DNA of 16,012 bases, taken from the NCBI GenBank assembly GCA_003523945.1, contig DOFS01000495.1, positions 1 to 16,012 on the forward strand, read 5' to 3'. How positions within the stretch are numbered: position 1 is the first letter of the stretch; each line of letters starts with the position of its first letter. The stretch comes from Nitrospiraceae bacterium. Its GTDB lineage: Bacteria; Nitrospirota; Nitrospiria; Nitrospirales; UBA8639. A program made the translations under genes and the position numbers. This document shows, piece after piece, positions 1-7,786 of this stretch. The notes beneath the pieces were generated by a model. That model was not told the origin of the DNA. It was given only the letters and a program-made list of their open reading frames with translations, and searched no databases.

Positions 1-90
1 TTTCAATCGACAACGGATTCTCCCCTATCAATCCTATGCCTATCTGGATGGGCCGACAAGGGTCTCTCCTGGCTCATGCATTCTCCCTGG
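1..90. other. Left edge with no supported gene
   Basis: No convincing coding region is visible here. One + frame stays open from the window edge to a TGA at 92-94 and could be the last ~30 codons of an upstream gene, but its translation matches nothing I recognise and there is no further support. The segment leads directly into the pepSY promoter region. Confidence 0.4.
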
Positions 91-144
91 ATGAAGAATC
101 TTTCATGCCCGCTTCATAGCGCCTTCATGTAGACAGTCTATCCT
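91..144 (+). promoter_or_regulatory. Putative OmpR/PhoB-type operator and promoter of the pepSY gene
   Basis: Three TTCAT boxes lie at 102-106, 113-117 and 124-128, exactly 11 bp apart. An inverted ATGAA at 91-95 precedes them. A -10-like TATCCT follows at 139-144, ten bases after the last box, and no good -35 element exists at the expected place. Eleven-bp direct repeats replacing the -35 are the known architecture of sites activated by OmpR/PhoB-family regulators such as PhoB and PmrA. A regulator of exactly this family is encoded at 1131-1808, so it is the obvious candidate binder. Binding by that protein is inference; the repeats and spacing are directly seen. Confidence 0.55.
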
Positions 145-197
145 GTATTCAAGAACGGCTGGTTGATCCCATCACATACTCACAAGGAGGAGGCATC

Positions 198-554
198 ATG
201 AAACGGTTACACACATTCAGTCTGTTGGGCACCTCAGCGCTGTTGTTGACTTCGGTCGGATTGGCCAACAGTGATGATGGCAAAAAAAAGATCCACGTGG
301 CCAACTTGCCCACTTCGGTCACCATGGAAGAGGCCATCAAAACCGCAACCTCCAACTTTCCAGGGAAGGTCCTTGAGGCGGAACTGGAAAGCGAGGACGG
401 GAAGGTGGTCTATGAAGTCGAGATCGTCAACACTGCCGGGGAGACCCGGGAAATCGAGATTGACGCCCAATCCGGAAAAATTCTGAGTTCTGAACTTGAG
501 GACCAGGATGGCCACGAGAAGGGCGTGTCCCACAAGGATTCTGGAAAGTCCTAA
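198..554 (+). CDS. Secreted PepSY-domain protein
   Basis: This 118-residue protein starts with a Sec signal peptide (MKR, a hydrophobic stretch to about residue 22, likely cleaved after VGLA). A single PepSY-like unit follows at roughly residues 35-95: a helix (MEEAIKTATSNFPG) and then strands with V(Y)EVEIV and an IDAQSGKIL ending, the usual PepSY finish. The tail is rich in Asp, Glu, His and Lys. The ATG is supported by an AGGAGGAGG ribosome-binding site at 185-193. PepSY proteins are periplasmic or extracytoplasmic. Small single-PepSY genes often sit beside metal-responsive two-component systems, where a role in metal binding or signal modulation is suspected but unproven. Here the gene leads a sensor/efflux island and has its own promoter with regulator-like boxes and a downstream hairpin, so it may be the most strongly induced gene of the set. 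The metal-related role is inferred from context. Confidence 0.85.
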   Translation: MKRLHTFSLLGTSALLLTSVGLANSDDGKKKIHVANLPTSVTMEEAIKTATSNFPGKVLEAELESEDGKVVYEVEIVNTAGETREIEIDAQSGKILSSELEDQDGHEKGVSHKDSGKS

Positions 555-563
555 GAGAACAGC

Positions 564-603
564 AAGGCCCCATGCTCAAGGGGGTATGGGGCTTTCTCTT
601 GTT
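564..603 (+). terminator. Intrinsic terminator-like hairpin after pepSY
   Basis: AAGGCCCCAT (564-573) pairs with ATGGGGCTTT (586-595), including one G-T pair. The 12-base loop is followed by a T-rich tract, TTTCTCTTGTTTT. It lies 10 bases after the pepSY stop and before the ribosome-binding site of the next gene. It could therefore end or attenuate the pepSY transcript, leaving read-through for the downstream regulators and pump. Confidence 0.6.
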
Positions 604-635
604 TTCTCACGCTGTGACACACAGGAGGAATCCTG

Positions 636-1119
636 TTGGAGCTGCGGTTACATCCCATGTTAGTCCATTTTCCCATCGCCTTGCTCTTCACCAGTATGTT
701 ATTTGATGCAGCAGGAGCCTGGTTCAAACGTGACAACTTCCATGACGGCCCCTTATGGCTTCTTAATCCTTGGTCTTCTCGGAGGGGTTGCTGCTGCCAT
801 TGCTGGCGATGGAGGCGAAGAAGGTGCTGAAAAAGCCGTGATTACCGAGTCGATGATTGAGGCACACGAGACGCCCGCCTTTGGGATCTTGGGAATTTTC
901 GGGTTGCTCCTCTTAGGGCGCCTGGTCCTGCAAAACCAATTTACACGAAGGACCTTGGTCCCGTATTTTTTGATTGCGGCGATCGGATTAGGCACACTAA
1001 GCGCCACGGGTCACTATGGCGGGGGTCTGGTCTACGAGCAGGGAGCAAGAATTACTCTTACCCAGAAAGCTGGACTCAAGGTGTCGGAGGACTCCGGACC
1101 CAAACGGTTAGGATTTTGA
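636..1119 (+). pseudogene. DUF2231-family membrane protein interrupted by a +1 frameshift
   Basis: The first frame starts at TTG 636 behind AGGAGG at 623-628 (7-base spacing) and reads MELRLHPMLVHFPIALLFTS, the hallmark start of DUF2231 proteins (HPxxVHFPIAL). After residue 43 (LWLL, ending at 764) the family-like sequence continues only in the next frame from 766 (ILGLLGGVAAAIAGD) to the TGA at 1117-1119. Removing one A at 765/766 restores one 160-residue protein with about four membrane helices, a normal length for the family. The second half keeps the conserved-looking HETPAFGILG and GHYGGGLVY segments. DUF2231 proteins are inner-membrane proteins of unknown biochemistry, sometimes next to cytochrome or metal genes. 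The shift could be a real mutation, a base-calling error or, less likely, programmed frameshifting; no known slippery motif is visible. The end overlaps the region just before the response regulator, implying co-transcription. Confidence 0.75.
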
Positions 1120-1130
1120 GTGGGAGACAG

Positions 1131-1808
1131 ATGCGTATTCTTTTAGTGGAAGATGACTCAAGTGTATCGGGATTTATTGTCAAAGGCTTGCGGGAAGAGC
1201 AGTATGCTGTGGATCTCGCCATCGACGGAGAGATGGGATTAGCCATGGCCCAGACCATACCCTATGACGTGATCATTCTGGATGTCATGCTCCCCAAAAT
1301 GAATGGCATTGACGTCTGCCGCCGGCTTCGAGGGCAACGCCACACCACGCCCATTCTTCTGTTGACGGCACGAGACGCCGTTGAAGACCGGGTGACGGGT
1401 CTTGATACCGGCGCGGATGATTATTTAACGAAACCGTTTGCCTTTGCCGAATTACTTGCCCGTCTCAGAGCACTTCTCCGTCGCGGGAGTGCCCAGTCCA
1501 CGCCTCGCCTCACGATTGCTGACCTGGAGCTGGATCCGGTTTCCCGCCGTGTCTCAAGGGCAGGCCAGGTTATCGCCCTGACCAACAAAGAATTTGCGCT
1601 TCTGGAATATCTCATGAGAAACGCGGGACGAGTCCTGACCCGGACAACCATTACCGAACATGTGTGGGATATTCACTATGAGTCGGTTACCAATTTTGTG
1701 GATGTGCATATTAAAACCTTGCGCAGCAAAATGGATCGGGACTTTTCTCCGCAGCTGATCCACACCGTGCGCGGGGCCGGCTATGTCTTAAAGAGCCCGG
1801 AGACCTGA
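1131..1808 (+). CDS. OmpR-family response regulator, probably metal-responsive (CusR/CopR/CzcR-like)
   Basis: The 225-residue product has a receiver domain (about 1-115) followed by an OmpR/PhoB winged helix (about 128-222). Receiver residues are intact: acidic pair D8/D9, phospho-acceptor D51 in ILDVMLP, T79 and K101 in YLTKPF. The DNA-binding half carries the family landmarks LTNKEFALLEYL, VDVHIKTLRSKM and IHTVRGAGYVL. I chose ATG 1131 because MRILLVEDD is the canonical start and GGGAG lies just upstream. A TTG at 1116 would add five residues and overlap the preceding stop. The histidine kinase gene begins three bases after the stop, so the two are almost surely cognate and co-translated. 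Similarity in layout to CusRS, CopRS and CzcRS beside an HME-RND pump suggests control of metal efflux. The probable targets are this operon and the 11-bp-spaced boxes at 102-128. Confidence 0.92.
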   Translation: MRILLVEDDSSVSGFIVKGLREEQYAVDLAIDGEMGLAMAQTIPYDVIILDVMLPKMNGIDVCRRLRGQRHTTPILLLTARDAVEDRVTGLDTGADDYLTKPFAFAELLARLRALLRRGSAQSTPRLTIADLELDPVSRRVSRAGQVIALTNKEFALLEYLMRNAGRVLTRTTITEHVWDIHYESVTNFVDVHIKTLRSKMDRDFSPQLIHTVRGAGYVLKSPET

Positions 1809-1811
1809 TGT

Positions 1812-3248
1812 ATGCAGGCCTTTCGCGCTCGTATCCGCCGTGCTGCCTTAAGCTTCATCGTCATCCTTTTAGGCCTCTTTAGCCTGCTCCTGTACCTGGG
1901 ACTTTCCACAATTTTACACCGCCATCTGGATGCAGAACTGGTGGCACTCGCCGAACAGGAAAGTCAACGCGTGGAACTGGCGACCGACGATGTTCATGTG
2001 TCTCCTCTCCGGAAAAATGCAGGAGACGAAGAAGACGAATTAGAAGAATTCGACGACGAAGAGGATTTACAGCAGGCCATCCGCTACAGTGCCATTCTGG
2101 ATCACGCCGGCCGTATTCTCTGGAGTGGCCAGGGAACAGAGAACCGGCCCCCCGTGGATTCTCAGCTCATCGCTCATGTCCTTAAAGGAGAAACCATCTT
2201 CGAAACGCTTCACGAACCAGACCGGCCACCTATTCGCCGCATCTCGATTCCCCTGACCATCGAAGACCACGGACAATTTATTTTACAAACGGAAAAATCT
2301 TTGCAGTATATTGAAGAAACCCTTCAGTGGTTGGCATGGCTACTGTGTGGCGCCTCGGCGATTTCGCTCTTGTTTGCCTGGTGGGGAAGCGGGCGATTGG
2401 CCGGTGATGCCCTGGCGCCGGTTAAGGCCTTGAGTCAGACTGCGGAAACCATTTCCGGGCAGACCCTCTCAACCCGTCTCAGCCTCACCGCGCACTACTC
2501 GGAATTTCAACGCCTCGCCCAGACCTTTAACGGGATGTTGGACCGCTTGCAACAGGTTTTCGAAGGACAACGGCGCTTCGTGGCCGATGCGGCGCATGAA
2601 CTGAAGACCCCGCTCACGGCGATGAAAGGCAATTTCGAGGTCAGCTTGCAACGAACACGAACGGCAGAGGAATATCGCGATACCATTCTCTCCAACCTGG
2701 CTGAGGTTGATCGGCTCAACGCCATGACCAAATCCCTCCTCACCCTGGCCCAATTTGCTGGCGACCGTCCCCCTTTGGCACTGGAAACCCTTGACCTTCC
2801 GCCTCTTGTGGAGGAGGTGGTGAGCGAGTTGTCGGTGTTGGCTCAAGAAGGCCGCATCCACCTGCAGACTGATTCTCAACCCGTTCCCCCGTTTACGGGG
2901 GATGCCTCACAGCTTAAGCAGGCCCTGATCAATCTTCTGGATAATGCGCTCCGGCATACACCATCAGGAGGAACCATCACCGTACGGGTCAATTCCCATG
3001 ACTCGTCGATCAAATTATCCGTGGAGGACACGGGACCGGGAATCGATGCCCAGCATCTCCCTCACCTGTTTGAGCGATTTTACCGAGTCGACCAGGCACG
3101 TGATCGTCAATCAGGAGGAACAGGCTTGGGACTGGCGATCGTCAAAGAGATTATCGAAGCCCACGGAGGAACTATTCATGTACTGAGTCAAGTCGGAAAC
3201 GGCACCACATTCACGATCATTCTTCCAACTGGGGCAAACCACCACTAA
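1812..3248 (+). CDS. HAMP sensor histidine kinase of the metal-efflux island (CusS/CopS/CzcS-like)
   Basis: This 478-residue inner-membrane kinase has a first membrane helix at about residues 11-34, a periplasmic sensor segment of about 135 residues, and a second helix near 172-193. A HAMP linker (about 195-248) follows, then a dimerisation domain with phospho-accepting H262 in AAHELKTPL and an HATPase domain: N-box INLLDNALRH near 373-382, G1 DTGPGID near 406-412, and SGGTGLGLAIVKEI near 434-447. All catalytic boxes are intact. The sensor segment contains a striking acidic run at residues 72-85 (12 of 14 residues Asp or Glu) flanked by His62 and His98, a plausible cation-binding patch. It starts at ATG 1812, three bases after the regulator stop. 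The exact metal sensed cannot be read from sequence. Confidence 0.92.
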   Translation: MQAFRARIRRAALSFIVILLGLFSLLLYLGLSTILHRHLDAELVALAEQESQRVELATDDVHVSPLRKNAGDEEDELEEFDDEEDLQQAIRYSAILDHAGRILWSGQGTENRPPVDSQLIAHVLKGETIFETLHEPDRPPIRRISIPLTIEDHGQFILQTEKSLQYIEETLQWLAWLLCGASAISLLFAWWGSGRLAGDALAPVKALSQTAETISGQTLSTRLSLTAHYSEFQRLAQTFNGMLDRLQQVFEGQRRFVADAAHELKTPLTAMKGNFEVSLQRTRTAEEYRDTILSNLAEVDRLNAMTKSLLTLAQFAGDRPPLALETLDLPPLVEEVVSELSVLAQEGRIHLQTDSQPVPPFTGDASQLKQALINLLDNALRHTPSGGTITVRVNSHDSSIKLSVEDTGPGIDAQHLPHLFERFYRVDQARDRQSGGTGLGLAIVKEIIEAHGGTIHVLSQVGNGTTFTIILPTGANHH

Positions 3249-3305
3249 CCCATATACCATGTTAGTATTTTGTCATAGGAGATTTTGGGTCCCAAAAGGC
3301 CACCT

Positions 3306-4499
3306 ATGAAGCCACTGAACCACCGACACTGGAGATGGTTTCCTGTTCTCTGCCTCATCGGGCTGTTCCCTCTGGGGTGTTCGGATCCCCAGCCACCAGC
3401 GACGACCCCGCCCGATTCGGACGTATCCGCCCCCGCTGCGGCCCCTGCAGGACAAACATTTCATGTTGATCAACTCCCCGACCAGGCCCGTCAACGTATC
3501 CGCATTGAGGAGGTCAAGGAACGCCTGACCCCTCATGCAGTTTCGGCTCCGGGAAACGTCGCTCTTGACCTCGCACAAGTCGCAAAAGTGTCCTCTCGCA
3601 TTCCCGGTCAAATAGACAGGATTATGGTTCACTTAGGGAATCGGGTTAAAAAACATCAGCCGCTCGCCGCCGTGGAAAGCCTGCAATTAGATGAATTGGT
3701 GCAGGAATATCTGGTCGCCAGATCGAAATTGGATGTGGCCTCCAGCAACTTTGAGCGAACCCAACAACTCCAGGCTGAAAACATTATTTCACAACGTCGA
3801 TTCCTGGAAGACCGCGGGCAACAGATTCAAGCCCAGGCCGTCTATCAGCACGTTCGGGAAAAGCTCCTGAACATGGGACTCAGCAAACAAGAACTCCAGC
3901 AACTGGAGCATGGCAGTCATCTGGAGGGGCACAAATATTTGCTCCGGGCCCCACTCAGTGGAACCGTGGTGAGCCAAACTATCGTGCTCGGCCAGGGCGT
4001 GGCAGCAGGAGACGAGTTGTTTGAGATTGTGGATACCAGTCGCGTGTGGGTATTTGCCAATCTTCCGATTGAACAAGCCCGTCTTTTCCAGGAAGGCGAC
4101 CAGGGCCAAATTTTCCCCCGCGGTGGAGAGCCCATTACCGCCCGACTCTCCTATATTGCTCCGGTCGCGGATGCTATCACTCGAACGATCCGCATGCGAT
4201 TCGACGTCGAGAACCCGAAGGGCCGACTCAAACCCAATGAATATGTAGAAGTGCGGTTAATCGATCAACAAAAACCGGCTTTATCCATACCCTTATCGGC
4301 CTTGACCATGTTGGATGGTGTGCGCGGCGCATTCGTTCAACGGGAATCCGGATACGATTTCGTCTTTGTCGAAACCGGCCAGGAAGGGGGCGGGCTTGTG
4401 GAAGTCAAACGGGGGTTGAAGTTAGGAGAGCACGTGGTCACTGAAGGTGTCTTCGACCTGAAAAATGCCATCATGAAAACCTCCGCCCATGAACATTAA
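3306..4499 (+). CDS. czcB: Periplasmic adaptor (membrane fusion) lipoprotein of an HME-RND efflux pump
   Basis: Starting at ATG 3306, the 397-residue protein has a lipoprotein signal: a basic N-region, the hydrophobic stretch FPVLCLIGLFPL, and lipobox PLGC with lipidated Cys25. A Pro/Ala-rich linker follows. Then come an adaptor barrel-sandwich half (RIPGQIDRIMVHLGNRVKKH), an alpha-helical hairpin (QEYLVARSKL through GLSKQELQQLE), the returning half (LLRAPLSGTVVSQTIVLGQGV), a beta-barrel (VWVFANLPIEQ) and a membrane-proximal domain ending AHEH. This is the CzcB/CusB layout. It links CzcA in the inner membrane to CzcC and may pass metal to the transporter. The Met triad that binds Cu(I) in CusB is not apparent, which favours a divalent-metal pump. 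A TTG at 3285 could add seven residues but sits only two bases after AGGAGA. AAAAGG at 3294-3299 suits the ATG. Confidence 0.88.
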   Translation: MKPLNHRHWRWFPVLCLIGLFPLGCSDPQPPATTPPDSDVSAPAAAPAGQTFHVDQLPDQARQRIRIEEVKERLTPHAVSAPGNVALDLAQVAKVSSRIPGQIDRIMVHLGNRVKKHQPLAAVESLQLDELVQEYLVARSKLDVASSNFERTQQLQAENIISQRRFLEDRGQQIQAQAVYQHVREKLLNMGLSKQELQQLEHGSHLEGHKYLLRAPLSGTVVSQTIVLGQGVAAGDELFEIVDTSRVWVFANLPIEQARLFQEGDQGQIFPRGGEPITARLSYIAPVADAITRTIRMRFDVENPKGRLKPNEYVEVRLIDQQKPALSIPLSALTMLDGVRGAFVQRESGYDFVFVETGQEGGGLVEVKRGLKLGEHVVTEGVFDLKNAIMKTSAHEH

Positions 4500-4565
4500 C
4501 CACCATCACCATGAGTGAGAAAGTGGAACGCGCGCAAAAAAATGAATTTCATCTATCAAGCTATG

Positions 4566-4591
4566 CCTGACAAATCAGGTTCTCTTCTTTT
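4566..4591 (+). terminator. Weak hairpin plus T-rich tract between czcB and czcA
   Basis: CCTGA (4566-4570) and TCAGG (4575-4579) form a perfect 5-bp stem with a CAAA loop, followed by TTCTCTTCTTTT. It sits in a 135-base gap between pump subunits, and short enough to act as a leaky terminator or attenuator that would lower czcA relative to czcB. The stem is short, so this is tentative. The same gap encodes only a 19-codon ATG frame (4511-4570) with no convincing ribosome-binding site. Confidence 0.3.
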
Positions 4592-4634
4592 GTCATCCCC
4601 GCAATTAGTCAAATGAGGAACGCCCCATAAATCC

Positions 4635-7600
4635 ATGGAACGTCTTCTTACACTCTCGCTCCGGTATCGGTTTTTTACGGTCGTTGCCCTGCTACTGGTG
4701 ATCGCTTCCGGACTATGGTCACTGACCAATCTCACCATCGACGCCGTTCCCGACCTCACCCCGGTTCAGGTGCAGATCCTCACCCGTTCCCCCGCGCTCG
4801 GTCCGATTGAGGTGGAACAATTCATCACATTTCCTATTGAAACCGCACTCAGTGGCATACCGGGATTACAGGAAGTGCGTTCGGTCTCACGCTATGGCTT
4901 ATCGGCCGTGACGGCGATTTTTGAGGAAGACCTCGATCTTTATTTCGTCCGGCAACTCGTGAACGAGCGACTGACGTTAGCGACCGAACACATTCCCGCC
5001 GCCTATGGACGACCGATGATGGGTCCCTTATCAACCGGCCTGGGAGAAGTCTATCAGTTCACGCTCAGAGGCCAGGGGCACAGCCCCATGTTTTTGCGAA
5101 CCCTTCTGGAATGGGATATTGGTCGGCGACTTCGGGCTGTTCCCGGTGTGGTGGAAGTGAATATTTGGGGCGGAGAAACCAAGCAATTTCAAGTGGTCGT
5201 CGAACCCAGCAAGCTCCTCTCCTTCAATCTCACCTTAAAAGCCGTGTTTGATGCCCTGGCGCAGAACAACGCCCTTGCCGGAGGCGGGTACATTGAACAT
5301 GAGCGGGAACAATATCTCATAAAGGGAGAAGCGATGGCTTCGACGATTACCGATTTAGGGCAAATTGTCGTGAGCCATGGGCCGGGTGGTGTTCCCATTT
5401 TCATAAGAGATGTTGGAGAAGTCAAAGAAGGCGCCGCCTTGCGGATCGGCGCAGCCACACGGATGGGAGAGGGGGAAACGGTCATCGGGATGGTTCAAAT
5501 GTTGGCAGGCGCCAATGCCCAGCAGGTGGTTGAACGGGTGAAGGAACGGGTCAGGGAGATTCAAGCCACGCTTCCACCGGGTGTCGTGATTGACCCCTAT
5601 TATGACCGAACCCTTTTTGTCTCAAAAGTCATTAAAACGGTCAGAAATAATTTACTCGAAGGAGGTCTGCTGGTCATCGCGATCCTTTTTTCCTTTTTAG
5701 GCGACTTTCGTGCGGGTTTCATTGTGGCCTTGGCTATTCCCCTCTCCATGCTGATGGCCTTCACCGGCATGTATCAGGCCGGCATTTCCGGCAACCTGAT
5801 GAGCCTGGGGGCGATCGACTTCGGACTGCTGGTTGATGGATCGGTCGTCATGATCGATAACATTTTGCGACGGCTCGGAAACGTCACGGACCAGTCCAAG
5901 GAGGAGAGACTGGCAACAATTGAGATGGCCGCACGCGAAGTACTCAGGCCCATTGTCTTTGCGGTCGGAATTATCATCGTTGTGTATCTTCCTATTTTGT
6001 CGTTGCTCGGACTAGAAGGCAAAATGTTTCGGCCGATGGCCATGACCGTCATTTTTGCCCTTGCCGCTTCTCTGCTCTTTGCGGTCGGAGGCGTTCCGGT
6101 GCTGTCGTATTGGTTTGCCCGCGCCAGGCCGAACCATGAAGAAACCTGGCTCATTCGGCGTTTGCGCCGGCTCTATCGACCATGGTTGGCGCTCTCCTTG
6201 AACCGGCCGGCGATGGTGGTTATCCCCGGCATCGTCCTGTTTATGATCAGTTTAGTGATCGGATCACGCTTGGGGATCGAATTTGTTCCTCGATTAGAGG
6301 AAGGCGATATGGCCATTCAAGTGTGGCGACTCCCAAGTGTCTCCCTGACGGAATCCGTGGAAACGGCTTTGGGTGTAGAACGGGCGTTACGTCAATTTCC
6401 AGAGGTCGTGCAGGTGGTCACCAGAACCGGAAGCCCGGAAGTGGCCACCGACGTGATGGGCATTGATATGTCTGATGTCTTTGTCATCCTGAAGCCTCAA
6501 AGCGAATGGACCACGACCACTTCGAAAGAGGCGTTGATCGAGAAGTTTAAAATCGCGGTTCTTGAAGCGGTTCCCGGAGTGGGGCTGAGTTTCACGCAGC
6601 CGATTGAGATGCGGTTCAATGAACTCATTGCCGGCACCCGATCCGATCTGGCCATCAAGATTTTCGGAGAGGATCTTGAGGTCTTACGCCATCAGGGTGA
6701 TTTGGTGGCACGCACACTTGAACAGGTGCCCGGCGCAGAAGATGTGAAAGTGGAACAGGTCACCGGTGTCCCCAGGATTCGGATCATTGTCGACCGTGAC
6801 CAAATCGGGCGATACGGGCTGAATGCCAAAGACGTGTTAGGTATCATTGAATCGGCCAGAGTCGGCCAAACGGTCGGGACCGTCTTTCAGGGTCAACGCC
6901 GCTTTGATCTCATTGTCCGCCTTTCCGACCAAGCTTCGGCCGGGCCGGTGGCGCTTGGCAACATCCTGATCCCCACCGCGCATGGTGAACTGGTTCCGTT
7001 GTCCCGCGTTGCGACTATTGAAGTGGATGAAGGCCCGGCGCAAGTCAGTCGGGAGAACGTCCAACGCCGTCTGGTGGTCGAAGCCAATATCCGGAGCCGG
7101 GATCTGGGCTCATTTGTCACCGAAGCCCAACAGACGATTCGTGATCGTGTGACCCTTCCGCCCGGATACTACCTGGAGTGGGGTGGACAATTTAAACATT
7201 TAGAGGAGGCTTCACGCCGGCTGGCCATAGTGGTGCCCGTTACGCTACTCCTCATCCTCGCTATTCTTTCTGTAATTTTCGGAGCCATTCGTCCGGCTAT
7301 GTTGATATTTTTGAATGTGCCTCTGGCCCTCTCGGGCGGGATTTTTGCCCTCTGGCTGCGTGGATTGCCACTCAGTATCTCAGCGGTGATCGGTTGTGTG
7401 GCCCTTTTCGGGATCGCCGTCTTAAACGGCGTGGTCCTGGTGAGCCGCATCCAGGGATTGGAGTCCGAGGGGCTTCAGACCCGGGAAGCCATCGAACAGG
7501 GAGCCATGGATCGCCTTCGCCCTGTTTTGATGACCGCTCTCGTCGCGAGTCTCGGGTTTTTGCCGATGGCCGTTGCCACCAGCATGGGGGCGGAAGTCCA

Positions 7601-7751
7601 ACGGCCTCTGGCCACCGTCGTGATCGGCGGTTTGATCACTTCCACGGCACTGACTTTATTAATTATTCCAGCGCTGTATGAGACCCTTTGCCGTTCGAGG
7701 AAACAGCCAGTCATGCCCCATGAGCCTCTTACCAACACTGCCTCCAGCTAA
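4635..7751 (+). CDS. czcA: HME-RND heavy-metal efflux transporter, CzcA family
   Basis: The 1038-residue product has the normal length and end-to-end pattern of CzcA-type proton-driven cation exporters. There is a first membrane helix near 13-33, a porter domain, a helix bundle from about 338 (NNLLEGGLLV), and a duplicated second half with GLEGKMFRPM near 456-465 and a final helix bundle to about 1020. The proton/cation relay signature in helix 4 reads DFGLLVDGSVVMIDN at 395-409. D395 and D401 align with D402 and D408 of Cupriavidus CzcA, while the third acidic residue, normally Glu415, is Asp408. The DFG-x3-DG pattern belongs to divalent-cation HME pumps (Zn, Co, Cd, Ni), unlike Cu/Ag CusA types. 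Only ATG 4635 is possible: an in-frame TGA lies at 4614, and the nearest GAGGAA is about 14 bases away, a poor spacing that hints at modest translation. Confidence 0.95.
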   Translation: MERLLTLSLRYRFFTVVALLLVIASGLWSLTNLTIDAVPDLTPVQVQILTRSPALGPIEVEQFITFPIETALSGIPGLQEVRSVSRYGLSAVTAIFEEDLDLYFVRQLVNERLTLATEHIPAAYGRPMMGPLSTGLGEVYQFTLRGQGHSPMFLRTLLEWDIGRRLRAVPGVVEVNIWGGETKQFQVVVEPSKLLSFNLTLKAVFDALAQNNALAGGGYIEHEREQYLIKGEAMASTITDLGQIVVSHGPGGVPIFIRDVGEVKEGAALRIGAATRMGEGETVIGMVQMLAGANAQQVVERVKERVREIQATLPPGVVIDPYYDRTLFVSKVIKTVRNNLLEGGLLVIAILFSFLGDFRAGFIVALAIPLSMLMAFTGMYQAGISGNLMSLGAIDFGLLVDGSVVMIDNILRRLGNVTDQSKEERLATIEMAAREVLRPIVFAVGIIIVVYLPILSLLGLEGKMFRPMAMTVIFALAASLLFAVGGVPVLSYWFARARPNHEETWLIRRLRRLYRPWLALSLNRPAMVVIPGIVLFMISLVIGSRLGIEFVPRLEEGDMAIQVWRLPSVSLTESVETALGVERALRQFPEVVQVVTRTGSPEVATDVMGIDMSDVFVILKPQSEWTTTTSKEALIEKFKIAVLEAVPGVGLSFTQPIEMRFNELIAGTRSDLAIKIFGEDLEVLRHQGDLVARTLEQVPGAEDVKVEQVTGVPRIRIIVDRDQIGRYGLNAKDVLGIIESARVGQTVGTVFQGQRRFDLIVRLSDQASAGPVALGNILIPTAHGELVPLSRVATIEVDEGPAQVSRENVQRRLVVEANIRSRDLGSFVTEAQQTIRDRVTLPPGYYLEWGGQFKHLEEASRRLAIVVPVTLLLILAILSVIFGAIRPAMLIFLNVPLALSGGIFALWLRGLPLSISAVIGCVALFGIAVLNGVVLVSRIQGLESEGLQTREAIEQGAMDRLRPVLMTALVASLGFLPMAVATSMGAEVQRPLATVVIGGLITSTALTLLIIPALYETLCRSRKQPVMPHEPLTNTASS

Positions 7752-7786
7752 AGAGGATGGGGTCGTCACAAGGAGGGAACCGTTGT

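Noticed and set aside
2469..2879. Long open frame antisense to the histidine kinase
   Set aside because: It mirrors strongly conserved HAMP/HisKA coding sequence and gives no recognisable protein; a shadow of codon bias.
3285..4499. Programmed or alternative TTG start for czcB
   Set aside because: The TTG is only two bases from AGGAGA, and ATG 3306 gives a cleaner lipoprotein signal peptide; kept only as an alternative.
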